A stretch of DNA of 8,139 nucleotides from Devosia sp. GTDB lineage: Bacteria; Pseudomonadota; Alphaproteobacteria; Rhizobiales; Devosiaceae. The notes under the pieces were generated by a model that was given only the letters and a program-made list of their open reading frames with translations, was not told the origin of the DNA and ran no database searches. The translations under genes were made by a program, and so were the position numbers. The stretch spans positions 1-8,139 of the forward strand of contig JAEUMC010000175.1 of the NCBI GenBank assembly GCA_016793415.1, in the 5' to 3' direction. Shown piece by piece: positions 1 through 7,158 of the stretch (position 1 is the stretch's first letter; every line of letters begins with the position of its first letter).

Positions 1-228
1 GCTTTGCGCATGGAGATCGTCGGCAAGCCCGACGAGGTGCCGCCGGTGCAGCAGGAGGTGCAGGCGGCGATCGACAAGGCCGAGGGCAAGTCTTCGCCGA
101 TGGGCTCGATCGAGCGTTTCGCCTTCTACGAAGCGGCCAAGCAATCCTACGTCGTGATTCAGACCGGGGAACGCCGGTTCTATGGCTGCTTCATCTTCAA
201 GAAAGGCGTGCTGCCGCCCGAGGCCTAG
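1..228 (+). CDS. 3' end of an unrecognised gene (partial)
   Basis: The reading frame is open from the first base and ends at a TAG at 226-228. In-frame TTG (4) and ATG (10) codons exist, but there is too little upstream sequence to show a ribosome binding site, so I treat this as the C-terminal piece of a gene entering from the left. The visible 75 residues have a charged first half rich in E, K and D (around KPDEVPPVQQEVQ). The second half looks like a small folded domain with alternating hydrophobic residues (SYVVIQTGERRFYG, then CFIFKKGVLPPEA at the end). No signal peptide, membrane segment or catalytic motif is visible. I do not recognise the family. It is separated from the transporter operon by more than 400 bp, so a functional link is not implied. 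The alternative is a complete small protein starting at 4 or 10. Confidence 0.5.
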   Translation, partial: ALRMEIVGKPDEVPPVQQEVQAAIDKAEGKSSPMGSIERFAFYEAAKQSYVVIQTGERRFYGCFIFKKGVLPPEA

Positions 229-250
229 AGCGCTTTCCGGAAGAAGCCTG

Positions 251-266
251 CCCCGCGAAAGCGGGG
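251..266. terminator. GNRA-capped hairpin after the first gene, possible terminator
   Basis: CCCCGC pairs perfectly with GCGGGG across a GAAA tetraloop, 22 bp after the stop codon at 228. The stem is short and very stable, but no T-run follows (the next bases are ATTGCC), so it is not a canonical intrinsic terminator. Its core, CCCGCGAAAGCGGG, differs by one base from the hairpin core repeated twice at 4467-4484 and 4533-4550. It may therefore be a member of the same dispersed palindrome family. Confidence 0.4.
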
Positions 267-448
267 ATTGCCGACTTTCCGGTTCGAGAACGTGGCCAGC
301 AAAAGCGCCGGTGGCGCCCGCCAACACAGCAAGGCCGATCGGGGCTCCTGCCGAAACTGCGCATTCACTGGTGAAAGCAGGCACTACTCACCAATGAATG
401 CAACCCCCACTTTGTGCATTGGGTGTGCCAGGGACCCTCGCCAACGTG

Positions 449-478
449 TTGACTTCTAACATGTCAGCTTCATACCAT
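449..478 (+). promoter_or_regulatory. Candidate sigma-70 promoter for the importer operon
   Basis: TTGACT (449-454) matches the -35 consensus at five of six positions. TACCAT (473-478) follows after an 18-bp spacer and matches the -10 box at four of six. TGAC (450-453) and GTCA (463-466) form a spaced inverted repeat overlapping the -35 element, which could be a regulator site, but no cognate regulator is in the window. A start here would give a leader of about 160 nt before the GTG at 646. This was judged by eye; other promoters are possible. Confidence 0.35.
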
Positions 479-610
479 TCCTCAGCATCCCGCACATAAG
501 GGAGCTCCCTGGGGAGGGACGTAGGCAGGGGTTGAGGGACTTGGGTTGCGCCGCGGCGCGGCCCGACCTGCACGTTCAATTCCCATTGAGCGCCGGCGCG
601 GAGGCGACAA

Positions 611-638
611 CGCCGCTGGAAGCGGCGCTTTGAGGGAG
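611..638 (+). promoter_or_regulatory. Leader hairpin and ribosome binding site of the binding-protein gene
   Basis: CGCCGCT (611-617) and AGCGGCG (621-627) form a perfect 7-bp stem with a three-base GGA loop. It ends four bases before the strong Shine-Dalgarno sequence GAGGGAG (632-638), which lies seven bases before the GTG start at 646. This ribosome binding site decides the start in favour of GTG 646 over the ATG at 673. The hairpin leaves the Shine-Dalgarno free, so it could protect the mRNA 5' region rather than block translation; that role is inferred. Confidence 0.4.
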
Positions 639-645
639 AACAGAC

Positions 646-2280
646 GTGAAACTCGAACTCTACAACCGGGTTATGGCCATGCAGGCCAACCGCCGCAGCT
701 TCATGAGGGGCGCTGCCGCGCTCGCCGCCGGCACGGCACTCAGCAGCACTTTCGCGGGCCGCGCCTTCGCTCAGGACAGCGTGCGCGCCCAGATCCTGCA
801 GATCCCCGGCGTCGGCAAGGGCTCGCCCACCGATGCCGACTGGCAGAAGGTCGGTGAGCTCTGCCTCGCCGCCACCAAGGCCAACGTCGCCGAGGGCGAG
901 TTTGCCGGCGTCGAGCTGACCTTCATGGGGCTCAACAACCAGAACCTGCACAACTTCCTGTTCCGCGGCTTCCTCAAGCCGTGGGAGGCCTATACCGGCG
1001 CCAAGATCAACTGGATCGACCTGGCCCAGGCCGACTATAATCCGCGCCTGCAGCAGTCGATCGCCACCGGCACCGTCGATTTCGACATCGTCGAAATGGG
1101 CGCGCCGTTCGAGGGCGACACTGCCGGCAAGGGCCTGCTCGACGAAATGCCCGACTGGGTCAAGACCCAGATCGAGGCCGATGATCTGGTGAACTATCTC
1201 AAGGCGCCGGTCGGTACCTGGGACGGCAAGACCTATCGCATCAACATCGACGGCGACTGCCACACCTTCGCCTACCGCAAGGACTATTTCGGCGACGGCT
1301 CGATCAGCGGCATGGCCGACGTGCCGACGCACTGGGAGGATTTCCCGGCGCTGGCCACGGCTCTTGCCGGCAAGAACGATCCGATCACCGGAACCCCGGC
1401 CTTCGGCTTCATCGATCCGCTGAAGTACCAGTGGGGCGGCTTCGGCTTCTACTTCCTCGAGGATCGCGCGGCGGCCTATGCCAAGCATCCCGACGATCCG
1501 GCCTGGCTGTTCGATCCCGAGACCATGAAGCCTCGCGTCAACAACCCGGCCTGGGTGCAGGCCATCCAGGATGTGCTCGATCTGGTGAAGGCCAACGCCT
1601 ATCCGCCCGATCAACTGAATGCCGATCCGAACGCCACCGCCTTCTCGCAATTCCTCGGCGGCACCGGCGCGGCGCTCACCTGGTGGGGTGACGTGGGCTC
1701 CAACGCCCGCACCTCCGACACCTCGGTGGTCGGCGACGTGGTTGGCTTCTCGATCAACCCCGGTGCCAAGAAGGTCTACAACTCCAAGACCAGCGCCTGG
1801 GAAGAGAAAGAAAACTTCGCGCCCAACATGGCCTATATCGGCTGGGGCGTGTACGTCACGAGCCGCGTCTCCGCCGACGAGAAGAAGCGCAAGGCTGCCT
1901 GGTCTGCCGCTGCCCATCTGGGCGGCAAGGATATCTCGCTGTGGACCGCGGCCTATCCGTCGGGCTTCCAGCCCTACCGCAACTCGCACTTCCAGTACGA
2001 CGAGTGGGTGGCTGCCGGCTATGATCGCGCCTTCGTCGAGGATTACCTCGGCTCGAACCTCGACAGCTACAACCACCCCAACGCTGCGATCGAGCCGCGC
2101 ATCCCCGGCATCTTCCAGTACTACTCGATCGCTGAGGACGAACTGGTGAAGGGCATCAACGGCCAGTACGCCGGGGCCCAGGAAACCGCCGACGCCATCG
2201 CCGCTGCCTGGGAGAAGATCACCGACCAGATCGGTCGCGACAACCAGATCAAGCTCTACAAGGCCTCGCTCGGCATGTGA
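646..2280 (+). CDS. Tat-exported ABC transporter solute-binding protein (carbohydrate type)
   Basis: This is the predicted periplasmic binding component of a CUT1-type sugar importer; it would capture the substrate and deliver it to the two permeases encoded downstream. The N-terminus carries a twin-arginine signal: NRRSFMRG at about residues 15-22, an alanine-rich hydrophobic stretch (residues 23-37), and an AFA-QD processing site after residue 42. The mature part resembles family 1 extracellular solute-binding proteins, with a DFDIVEMGAP segment near residue 145 and a GAALTWWGDVGS segment near 341-352. Many W, Y and F residues fit sugar stacking. At 544 residues it is clearly longer than the usual 400-450, as in the large binding proteins of some rhizobial polyol and sugar importers. 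The GTG start is supported by GAGGGAG seven bases upstream. Tat export suggests folding, perhaps with a ligand or cofactor, before export. Substrate unknown. Confidence 0.9.
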   Translation: MKLELYNRVMAMQANRRSFMRGAAALAAGTALSSTFAGRAFAQDSVRAQILQIPGVGKGSPTDADWQKVGELCLAATKANVAEGEFAGVELTFMGLNNQNLHNFLFRGFLKPWEAYTGAKINWIDLAQADYNPRLQQSIATGTVDFDIVEMGAPFEGDTAGKGLLDEMPDWVKTQIEADDLVNYLKAPVGTWDGKTYRINIDGDCHTFAYRKDYFGDGSISGMADVPTHWEDFPALATALAGKNDPITGTPAFGFIDPLKYQWGGFGFYFLEDRAAAYAKHPDDPAWLFDPETMKPRVNNPAWVQAIQDVLDLVKANAYPPDQLNADPNATAFSQFLGGTGAALTWWGDVGSNARTSDTSVVGDVVGFSINPGAKKVYNSKTSAWEEKENFAPNMAYIGWGVYVTSRVSADEKKRKAAWSAAAHLGGKDISLWTAAYPSGFQPYRNSHFQYDEWVAAGYDRAFVEDYLGSNLDSYNHPNAAIEPRIPGIFQYYSIAEDELVKGINGQYAGAQETADAIAAAWEKITDQIGRDNQIKLYKASLGM

Positions 2281-2297
2281 TGCCGCAAGATGTGAAG

Positions 2298-2312
2298 TCA
2301 CGCCTGGCGTGA
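2298..2312. repeat. Perfect 7+1+7 palindrome in the spacer
   Basis: TCACGCC and GGCGTGA flank a single T, 17 bp after the binding-protein stop codon. As RNA the one-base loop is too tight for full pairing, so it may act as the start of a processed stem or as a protein-binding palindrome. It lies next to the larger stem-loop at 2324-2350. Confidence 0.45.
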
Positions 2313-2323
2313 TTGACAATCCA

Positions 2324-2350
2324 CGGCTGGTGGCGGACCGTCACCAGCCG
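2324..2350 (+). terminator. Intercistronic stem-loop between binding-protein and permease genes
   Basis: CGGCTGGTG (2324-2332) pairs perfectly with CACCAGCCG (2342-2350) across a nine-base loop, and ATTTAG follows. The weak T-rich tail suggests partial termination or a block to 3' exonuclease decay. Such structures are known between binding-protein and permease genes, as in malE-malF, and keep the binding protein more abundant than the membrane parts. The 106-bp gap here contrasts with the one-base overlap of the two permease genes, which fits that role. Confidence 0.5.
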
Positions 2351-2386
2351 ATTTAGTTCCGAACGCGAACTGTCCAAGAGGCGTGG

Positions 2387-3481
2387 ATGGCGTTGACTGA
2401 ATCACCGAGCTACGGCGCCATCTCGCGTCGCCGCAGGGATGGGGGCAGGGCGCTGGTCGCGGCCGCCACCGTGCTGTTTCTGGCTGTGGGGCTGCTGCAG
2501 GCGCTGAACTCTGCCGGGCTCGTACCGCTCGGACTCAGGGATTGGCGGCCAACGCTTTATGCCTTCCTGCTCTGGTCTGTGGCGCTCGGCGTCGGCCAGG
2601 TGATGATGCGTGGCGATGCTGGCCTCAAGGCGCTGTTCATCCTGCCAGCCGCGTTGTTCACCGCCGCCATGGCGATCTTCCCGACGCTGTTCGGCCTCTC
2701 CATCGCCTTCACCGACTGGAATCTCGCCTCCCTGACCGGCCAGAAGTTCAACGGCTTCGACAACCTGCTGCAGCTGATCGGCGACCCGTTCTACTGGAAC
2801 GCCATGCGCAACATGGTGATCTACGTGCTCTTCGTTCTCGTCGAGTACGCCGTTGCCTTCGGCCTCGCGCTGCTGCTCAACGCCGAGATCCGGGCGCGCA
2901 AATTCTGGCGTGTCGTCTTCCTCATACCGCTGATGCTGTCGCCGGTGGCGGTCAGCTGGATGGTCGGCAAGTCGATGCTCGAATACCGCTTCGGCCCGGT
3001 GGCCCGCTTCGCGCGCTGGCTGGGCTTCAACAATCCGACCTTCTTTACCGACCCCTGGATCGCCCGGCTGTGGATCGAGGCGATGGATGCCTGGGTGTCG
3101 ATCCCGTTCGTCATGATCCTGCTGCTCGCGGGCCTCCAGGCCATGCCCAAGGAGGTCATCGAGGCCGCCAAGGTCGATGGCGCCTCGCCCTGGCAGCGCT
3201 TCTGGCAGGTGGTCTTCCCGCTGATGCTGCCGGTCTCGATCACCGCGATCGTGTTGCGCATCATCTTCAAGCTGAAGCTCGCCGATATCATCATCACCGT
3301 CACCTCGGGCGGTCCGGGCGGCGCCACCGACAGCGTCTCGAGCTTCATCTATCGCGAGTACCGTGACCGCTCGAATGTGGGCTACGGCACCATGCTGGCG
3401 ATGTTCTACCTGGTGGTGATCGTGATCTTCATCACCCTGCTGCTGAAATTCCTGCGCAAGCACATGCAGAGGATGACCTGA
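2387..3481 (+). CDS. Sugar ABC transporter permease, MalF type
   Basis: This is one half of the transmembrane channel of the importer in the inner membrane. The 364-residue protein has about eight hydrophobic segments. Two are N-terminal (about 22-42 and 55-72), as in other MalF-type permeases with extra leading helices. The six-helix core follows (about 82-108, 141-164, 173-194, 232-252, 275-293, 333-353). The cytoplasmic EAA loop that docks on the ATPase is intact at about 256-282: EVIEAAKVDG, then FPLMLP. A TSGGPGGATD segment (306-315) matches the conserved GGP turn of sugar permeases. The start is supported by AAGAGG five bases before the ATG. The stop codon overlaps the start of the next gene as TGATG, indicating coupled translation. 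No ATPase gene follows. Confidence 0.93.
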   Translation: MALTESPSYGAISRRRRDGGRALVAAATVLFLAVGLLQALNSAGLVPLGLRDWRPTLYAFLLWSVALGVGQVMMRGDAGLKALFILPAALFTAAMAIFPTLFGLSIAFTDWNLASLTGQKFNGFDNLLQLIGDPFYWNAMRNMVIYVLFVLVEYAVAFGLALLLNAEIRARKFWRVVFLIPLMLSPVAVSWMVGKSMLEYRFGPVARFARWLGFNNPTFFTDPWIARLWIEAMDAWVSIPFVMILLLAGLQAMPKEVIEAAKVDGASPWQRFWQVVFPLMLPVSITAIVLRIIFKLKLADIIITVTSGGPGGATDSVSSFIYREYRDRSNVGYGTMLAMFYLVVIVIFITLLLKFLRKHMQRMT

Positions 3482-4416
3482 TGGCCGCCGAAGCAACCAT
3501 CTCCGCCCCATCAGCGACTGATGCCGGCGCCGCCGGCCGGCGCCTGAAGCATGTCGCCGGCAAGGTCGGCATCTATGCTGCGCTGGTGTTCTGGGCTTTC
3601 GTGTCGCTGTTCCCGGTCTATTGGACCATCACCACCTCGATGAAGGTGGCCAAGGATGTGCAACTGGGCCGCCTGATCCCCTGGGTGGATTTCCAGCCCA
3701 ACTGGCTGGGCTGGCGTTCGCTCGGCCTCTCACCAGATACCATCGGGCAGGTCTCGACCGTTCGCGACGAGTTCCTCGATCGCTTCCTCAACTCGATCTA
3801 CACCGCCTTTGGCGCTTCGTTCCTCGCCGTGCTGATCGGCTCGCTCGCCGCTTACGGCCTCAGCCGCTTCCAGTACAAGTTCCTGTGGATGAAGAACCAG
3901 GATCTGAGCTTCTTCTTTCTCAGCCAGTTGATCCTGCCGCCGGTCGTCCTGGCGCTGCCCTTCCTCGTGCTCTACCGCGAGCTGGCGCTGCTCGACAGCA
4001 TCATCGGCCTGGTCCTGCTCTATACGCTCACCGTGCTGCCGATCGTCATCTGGATCATGAAGGACCAGTTCGACACCATTCCGATCGAACTCGACGAAGC
4101 CGCACAGGTCGATGGCCTCGGCCCCTGGGGCACCTTCTTCCGCATCATCCTGCCGATGGCGCTTCCCGGCATGGTGGCGGCCTTCATCCTCTCGCTGATC
4201 CTCTGCTGGAACGAGTATTTCTTCGCCGCCCTCCTCACCGGCGCCGAAGCAAAAACCCTGCCGGTGATGGTCGCCAGCCAGACCGGCTCGCAGGGCATCA
4301 ACTGGTGGAGCATGGCCGCCCTCTCCACCGCCGCCATCGCGCCGCTGGTCGTCGTCGGCGTGCTGCTGGAGCGCTACATCATCCGCGGGCTGACCGCGGG
4401 CAGCGTGAAGGGGTAG
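3481..4416 (+). CDS. Carbohydrate ABC transporter permease, MalG type
   Basis: This is the second channel subunit, pairing with the MalF-type protein. Its 311 residues include six membrane segments (about 30-52, 106-126, 143-164, 172-193, 227-246, 278-297). The EAA loop is at about 203-229: ELDEAAQVDG, then ILPMALP, the conserved ATPase contact. The C-terminus, YIIRGLTAGSVKG, is the typical MalG-family ending, so the gene looks complete. Its ATG shares one base with the upstream stop codon, and AGAGGA lies seven bases before it, inside the previous gene. It is the last gene of this operon. It is followed by a large inverted repeat and a converging operon, so the ATPase must be encoded elsewhere. 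Confidence 0.94.
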   Translation: MAAEATISAPSATDAGAAGRRLKHVAGKVGIYAALVFWAFVSLFPVYWTITTSMKVAKDVQLGRLIPWVDFQPNWLGWRSLGLSPDTIGQVSTVRDEFLDRFLNSIYTAFGASFLAVLIGSLAAYGLSRFQYKFLWMKNQDLSFFFLSQLILPPVVLALPFLVLYRELALLDSIIGLVLLYTLTVLPIVIWIMKDQFDTIPIELDEAAQVDGLGPWGTFFRIILPMALPGMVAAFILSLILCWNEYFFAALLTGAEAKTLPVMVASQTGSQGINWWSMAALSTAAIAPLVVVGVLLERYIIRGLTAGSVKG

Positions 4417-4454
4417 GGCGGTCGAGGCGTAGGGATACGTCAAACGCGTCCAAC

Positions 4455-4562
4455 CCACCGGCGTCATTCCCGCGAAGGCGGGAACCTAGTGGGATGCTTC
4501 CAAGGACAGTGAGGTGGAGAGTCCGCACTGGGTTCCCGCCTTCGCGGGAATGACGCCGGTGG
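4455..4562. repeat. Perfect 32-bp inverted arms with nested hairpins between converging operons
   Basis: Bases 4455-4486 are the exact reverse complement of 4531-4562, with a 44-bp loop. After one mismatch, four further pairs (4488-4491 with 4526-4529) extend the stem. Each arm also folds on itself: TTCCCGC and GCGGGAA pair around a four-base loop at 4467-4484 and at 4533-4550. The motif resembles the ATTCCCGCGAAGGCGGGAAT palindromes that are dispersed between genes in many alphaproteobacteria. Two oppositely oriented copies make a REP/BIME-like element. It carries no open frame or transposase. Confidence 0.85.
4467..4550. terminator. Likely bidirectional transcription end for both operons
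   Basis: The element lies between the stop codon of the MalG-type gene (4416) and that of the kinase gene (4574), which converge. Transcripts from either side run into strong GC-rich hairpins. There is no clear T-run on either strand, so it may end transcripts with Rho or simply protect 3' ends. The role is inferred from position and structure. Confidence 0.45.
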
Positions 4563-4573
4563 ACGGGGCATTC

Positions 4574-6064
4574 TCACAGCCCCCGCATCAAGTCCTTGTT
4601 CCGCTCATACAGCTCGCGGAACACCCGATAGCGCCGCTGATAGAGTTCGCGCAGGTTCTGGTCCGGGGTGATCTCGTGATCCACCGGGTTCCAGGTCCGG
4701 ATGTCGTCCGGCTGCACATCGCCGATCGCCAGCGCCGCGATGAACGCATCGCCATACGACGCCCCCACCGTTTTCTGCCGCACGATCTGCGTCCGGCCCG
4801 AAACGTCCGAGGTCGCCTGCGCCCACACCCTGTTCTTGGTGCCGCCGCCGGCCGCGAGGATCGCCCTGGGCGGCTGGCCGACATCGGCATAGGTCTCGAA
4901 CACGTGGTGCGTGCCGAAGGCGATGCCCTCGAACAGCGCCCGGTAGATGTCGCCGCGCGTGTGCGTCAGGTTCATCCCGAACAGCACGCCCTTGGCTTCG
5001 GTGTCGTGGATCGGGGTCCGCTCGCCCGAAAAATACGGCAGCATCACCAGCCCGTTGGCGCCGGGCGGTGAGCCCTCGGCCTCGAGCGCCAACGCCATCA
5101 CTGCGGTGGCCGGATCCAACTCCCTGGCGAATTGTTCGCGGAACCAGTGGCTGAGCGTGCCGGAGGTCGCGAGCCCTGACATGGCCGCGTGCTTACCCGG
5201 GAAGAACCACGGTGCGTACCACAGCCGCGCGTCCGGCACCCGCACCGGGGTGATCTCGATGATGAAGATGGTCGAGCCATACATCAGCAGCATGTCGCCG
5301 TCGTCGAGCACGCCGACACTGAGCGCCTCGGCGCCGGCATCGATGGTTCCGGTGGTGACCGGCGTGCCCAGAGCCAACCCGGTCTCGGCCGCAGCCTCGG
5401 CCGTCACCGTGCCGGCAATGTCGGTGGTCCAGATCGCCTCGGGGAGTTTTTCCAGCCCGATGATGTCGTCGGCCAGTTCGTCAGTCCAGGCGAGCTTCTC
5501 GACATCGTAGAGCGGCGAGAAATTGGCCGCCGAGTAATGGTCGATCACATAGCGGCCAGTGAGCTTTTGGACGATGTAGGTGGTCGAGGTCAGGATCTTC
5601 GCGGTCTTCGCATAGATCTCCGGCCGGTTCCGCTTCAGCCACAGGATCTTGGGCCCGATCGACTGGCTGGTCAGCGCGTTGCCGCAACGGCTCAGCAGCA
5701 CGTCTTCGCCGATCCGCGCCGTCAGTTCCTCGATCTCTTTGGCCGCCCGCGTGTCGACGCCGTAGAGCACGCCGTTCATCAGCGGCTCGCCCTCGGCATC
5801 GACCGGCAGCATGCAGGGGCCGATGGCGCTTGCCGCCACCGCGACGATGTCGGAGGGCGCGACGCCACTGTCGGCGATCAGCTTCTGGCTCAAAAAGCAG
5901 AAGTCGCCCCACCAGTCCTCGCGCGGCCGGTGCTCGGCCCAGCCGGGCTGTGGCACCAGCATCTTGTGCGGCCGCGCGGCGCTGGCGACGATCCGCCCCT
6001 CCGCATCCACCAGCACGCCCTTCGATTCAAACGTTCCGATATCGATGCCGAGATAGTGCCTCAT
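4574..6064 (-). CDS. FGGY-family carbohydrate kinase (substrate unknown)
   Basis: This is a predicted cytoplasmic ATP-dependent sugar kinase of the xylulokinase/ribulokinase superfamily, 496 residues, the usual length. The N-terminal phosphate-binding motif is DIGTFESKG (8-16). The substrate-side motif YGVDTRA is at 101-107. The probable catalytic aspartate is D242 in TGTIDAGAEALSVG (238-251), with GSTIFI following at 263-268. The C-terminal half has FSGERTP (345-351) and the adenosine-binding AAGGGTKN (404-411), followed by W and Q positions typical of the family. All motifs appear intact. It is the last gene of the minus-strand operon. Its ATG overlaps the M42 stop as ATGA, and only a weak CGGGA-like site precedes it, so translation is probably coupled. 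The family phosphorylates pentoses, hexuloses or polyols; the motifs seen here do not tell me which. Confidence 0.92.
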   Translation of the reverse strand: MRHYLGIDIGTFESKGVLVDAEGRIVASAARPHKMLVPQPGWAEHRPREDWWGDFCFLSQKLIADSGVAPSDIVAVAASAIGPCMLPVDAEGEPLMNGVLYGVDTRAAKEIEELTARIGEDVLLSRCGNALTSQSIGPKILWLKRNRPEIYAKTAKILTSTTYIVQKLTGRYVIDHYSAANFSPLYDVEKLAWTDELADDIIGLEKLPEAIWTTDIAGTVTAEAAAETGLALGTPVTTGTIDAGAEALSVGVLDDGDMLLMYGSTIFIIEITPVRVPDARLWYAPWFFPGKHAAMSGLATSGTLSHWFREQFARELDPATAVMALALEAEGSPPGANGLVMLPYFSGERTPIHDTEAKGVLFGMNLTHTRGDIYRALFEGIAFGTHHVFETYADVGQPPRAILAAGGGTKNRVWAQATSDVSGRTQIVRQKTVGASYGDAFIAALAIGDVQPDDIRTWNPVDHEITPDQNLRELYQRRYRVFRELYERNKDLMRGL

Positions 6065-7158
6065 CCGATGTAATCGTCCCGGTCGAGGCTGAACTTGCTG
6101 TCGATCCGCGGCAGTGCTTCCACCAGCAGCGCCGTCAGCTGCTCGAGATCGGCCATGTCGCAGACTTCCAGCGACGAGTGCGAGTAGCGCATCGGAAAGC
6201 CCACATCGATCGAGGCGACGCCCTGGCCGACCAGCTGCACATAGCTGAGATCGGTCAGCGCACCGATATGGGCGCTCCGCTGCAGCGGCAACTTCTTCGC
6301 TTCGGCGCTCTGTTCGAACAGCTTCACCATCGCCGGATGCGGCAACGTGCCGTTCAGCGTGCCGCGCCCATGGAACGAGTAGAGCGAGATGGCCGGCCCG
6401 CCTCCGAGCTTCACGTCGCCACGCGCCGCCATGTCCGGCGTGTCGGTCGCAAGGATCAGATCAAGCTGGATCGCCACATCGGGCATCAGCACCTGCGCCG
6501 CCGTCACCGCACCGCGGAGGTTGAACTCCTCCTGCACCGAGAAGACGAAATGCACCGTCGGCCGTTTCTTCACGCCGGCCAGCGCCTTCGCCACCTCGAT
6601 CATCACAGCACAGGCAGCGCGATCGTCCACCGCCGTGCCGGCGATCCGCCCATTGGCGAGTTCGGTCACCTTGGGCGCATAGACGATGGGTGTCCCCACA
6701 TCGATCCCCGCCGCCAGCACTTCCGCCGCCGACTTGAACCCGGCATCGATATAGAGCTCGGGGTAGGGTAGGACCTTGTATTTTTCGTCCTGTGACGTCG
6801 CATGATGGCTCTTGTGCGCAATCAGCCCGGGCACGTCTTTGCCTTCGCCGATGCAGAAGATCACCTCGTGCGCCGGCAGCGCCCGCTCCGGCACCCCGCC
6901 CAGTCGCTCGACGCGCACCATGCCGTTCGCCTCGATCTTCCGGACGATCAACCCGAGCTGGTCCATATGCGCGAACAGCATCACGCTGGGGGCACCCTTG
7001 TCGCCCGGCAGCGTCGCAATCAGGTTGCCCAGCCGATCGGTGGTCGAGGTGATCCCGAGTCCCGCCATTGCTGCCTTTAGATACTTGCGGACCCGCCCCT
7101 CATAGCCGGAGAGCCCGGGAATGAGCATCAGGTCGATCACCCATTGCTTCAAACTCAT
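6061..7158 (-). CDS. M42-family metallopeptidase, SgcX/FrvX-like
   Basis: Members of this family are dinuclear metal (Zn or Co) aminopeptidases related to TET and glutamyl aminopeptidases; some copies in sugar operons have no proven substrate. The 365-residue protein keeps the expected metal and catalytic positions: H64 and D66 in AHMDQLG, the bridging aspartate in AVDDRA (176-181), E210 and E211 in SVQEEF, D239 in ATDTPD, and H327 in RYSHSS. The usual QEEVGLRGA reads QEEFNLRGA here. The middle part (about 80-165) is the inserted beta domain found in the family. I chose the ATG at 7158, which overlaps the BtpA-gene stop as TGATG and has GGGGG five bases upstream. The frame is open further upstream only as a shadow of the BtpA gene. 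It may cleave an amino-acyl or peptide group from an imported sugar conjugate; this is inference from context. Confidence 0.9.
   Translation of the reverse strand: MSLKQWVIDLMLIPGLSGYEGRVRKYLKAAMAGLGITSTTDRLGNLIATLPGDKGAPSVMLFAHMDQLGLIVRKIEANGMVRVERLGGVPERALPAHEVIFCIGEGKDVPGLIAHKSHHATSQDEKYKVLPYPELYIDAGFKSAAEVLAAGIDVGTPIVYAPKVTELANGRIAGTAVDDRAACAVMIEVAKALAGVKKRPTVHFVFSVQEEFNLRGAVTAAQVLMPDVAIQLDLILATDTPDMAARGDVKLGGGPAISLYSFHGRGTLNGTLPHPAMVKLFEQSAEAKKLPLQRSAHIGALTDLSYVQLVGQGVASIDVGFPMRYSHSSLEVCDMADLEQLTALLVEALPRIDSKFSLDRDDYIG

Larger units (their letters stand above)
229..645. other. 417-bp non-coding region with inverted repeats
   Basis: I see no convincing gene here: the short open frames lack ribosome binding sites and recognisable protein sequence. 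The region holds the hairpin at 251-266. It also holds an inverted repeat TGGTGA (369-374) / TCACCA (388-393) with a 13-nt loop. A longer imperfect pair, CACCAATG (389-396) / CATTGGGTG (417-425), has one bulged G. These two structures share the TCACCA segment and so are mutually exclusive. A candidate promoter at 449-478 and a hairpin just before the next ribosome binding site complete the region. Confidence 0.5.

Noticed and set aside
673..675. ATG as an alternative start for the binding protein
   Set aside because: No ribosome binding site precedes it, whereas GTG 646 has GAGGGAG at ideal spacing. Both starts keep the Tat signal.
2313..2318. TTGACA as a promoter for the permease genes
   Set aside because: The -35 match is perfect, but no -10-like sequence occurs 16-18 bp downstream, and the following bases form the intercistronic stem.
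388..2319. Long minus-strand open frame (643 codons) over the binding-protein gene
   Set aside because: It lies antisense to a clear Tat-signal binding-protein gene. Its low-complexity G, V, R and L composition is the usual shadow of GC-rich codons, and it has no domain or ribosome binding site.
2402..3511. Minus-strand open frame (369 codons) over the MalF-type permease gene
   Set aside because: It is rich in H, Q, R, D and E, typical of the antisense of a membrane-protein gene. The + strand has a full permease with an EAA motif.
5189..6073. Plus-strand open frame (294 codons) over the kinase gene
   Set aside because: It is antisense to a kinase with all FGGY motifs, is biased in composition, and has no recognisable domain.
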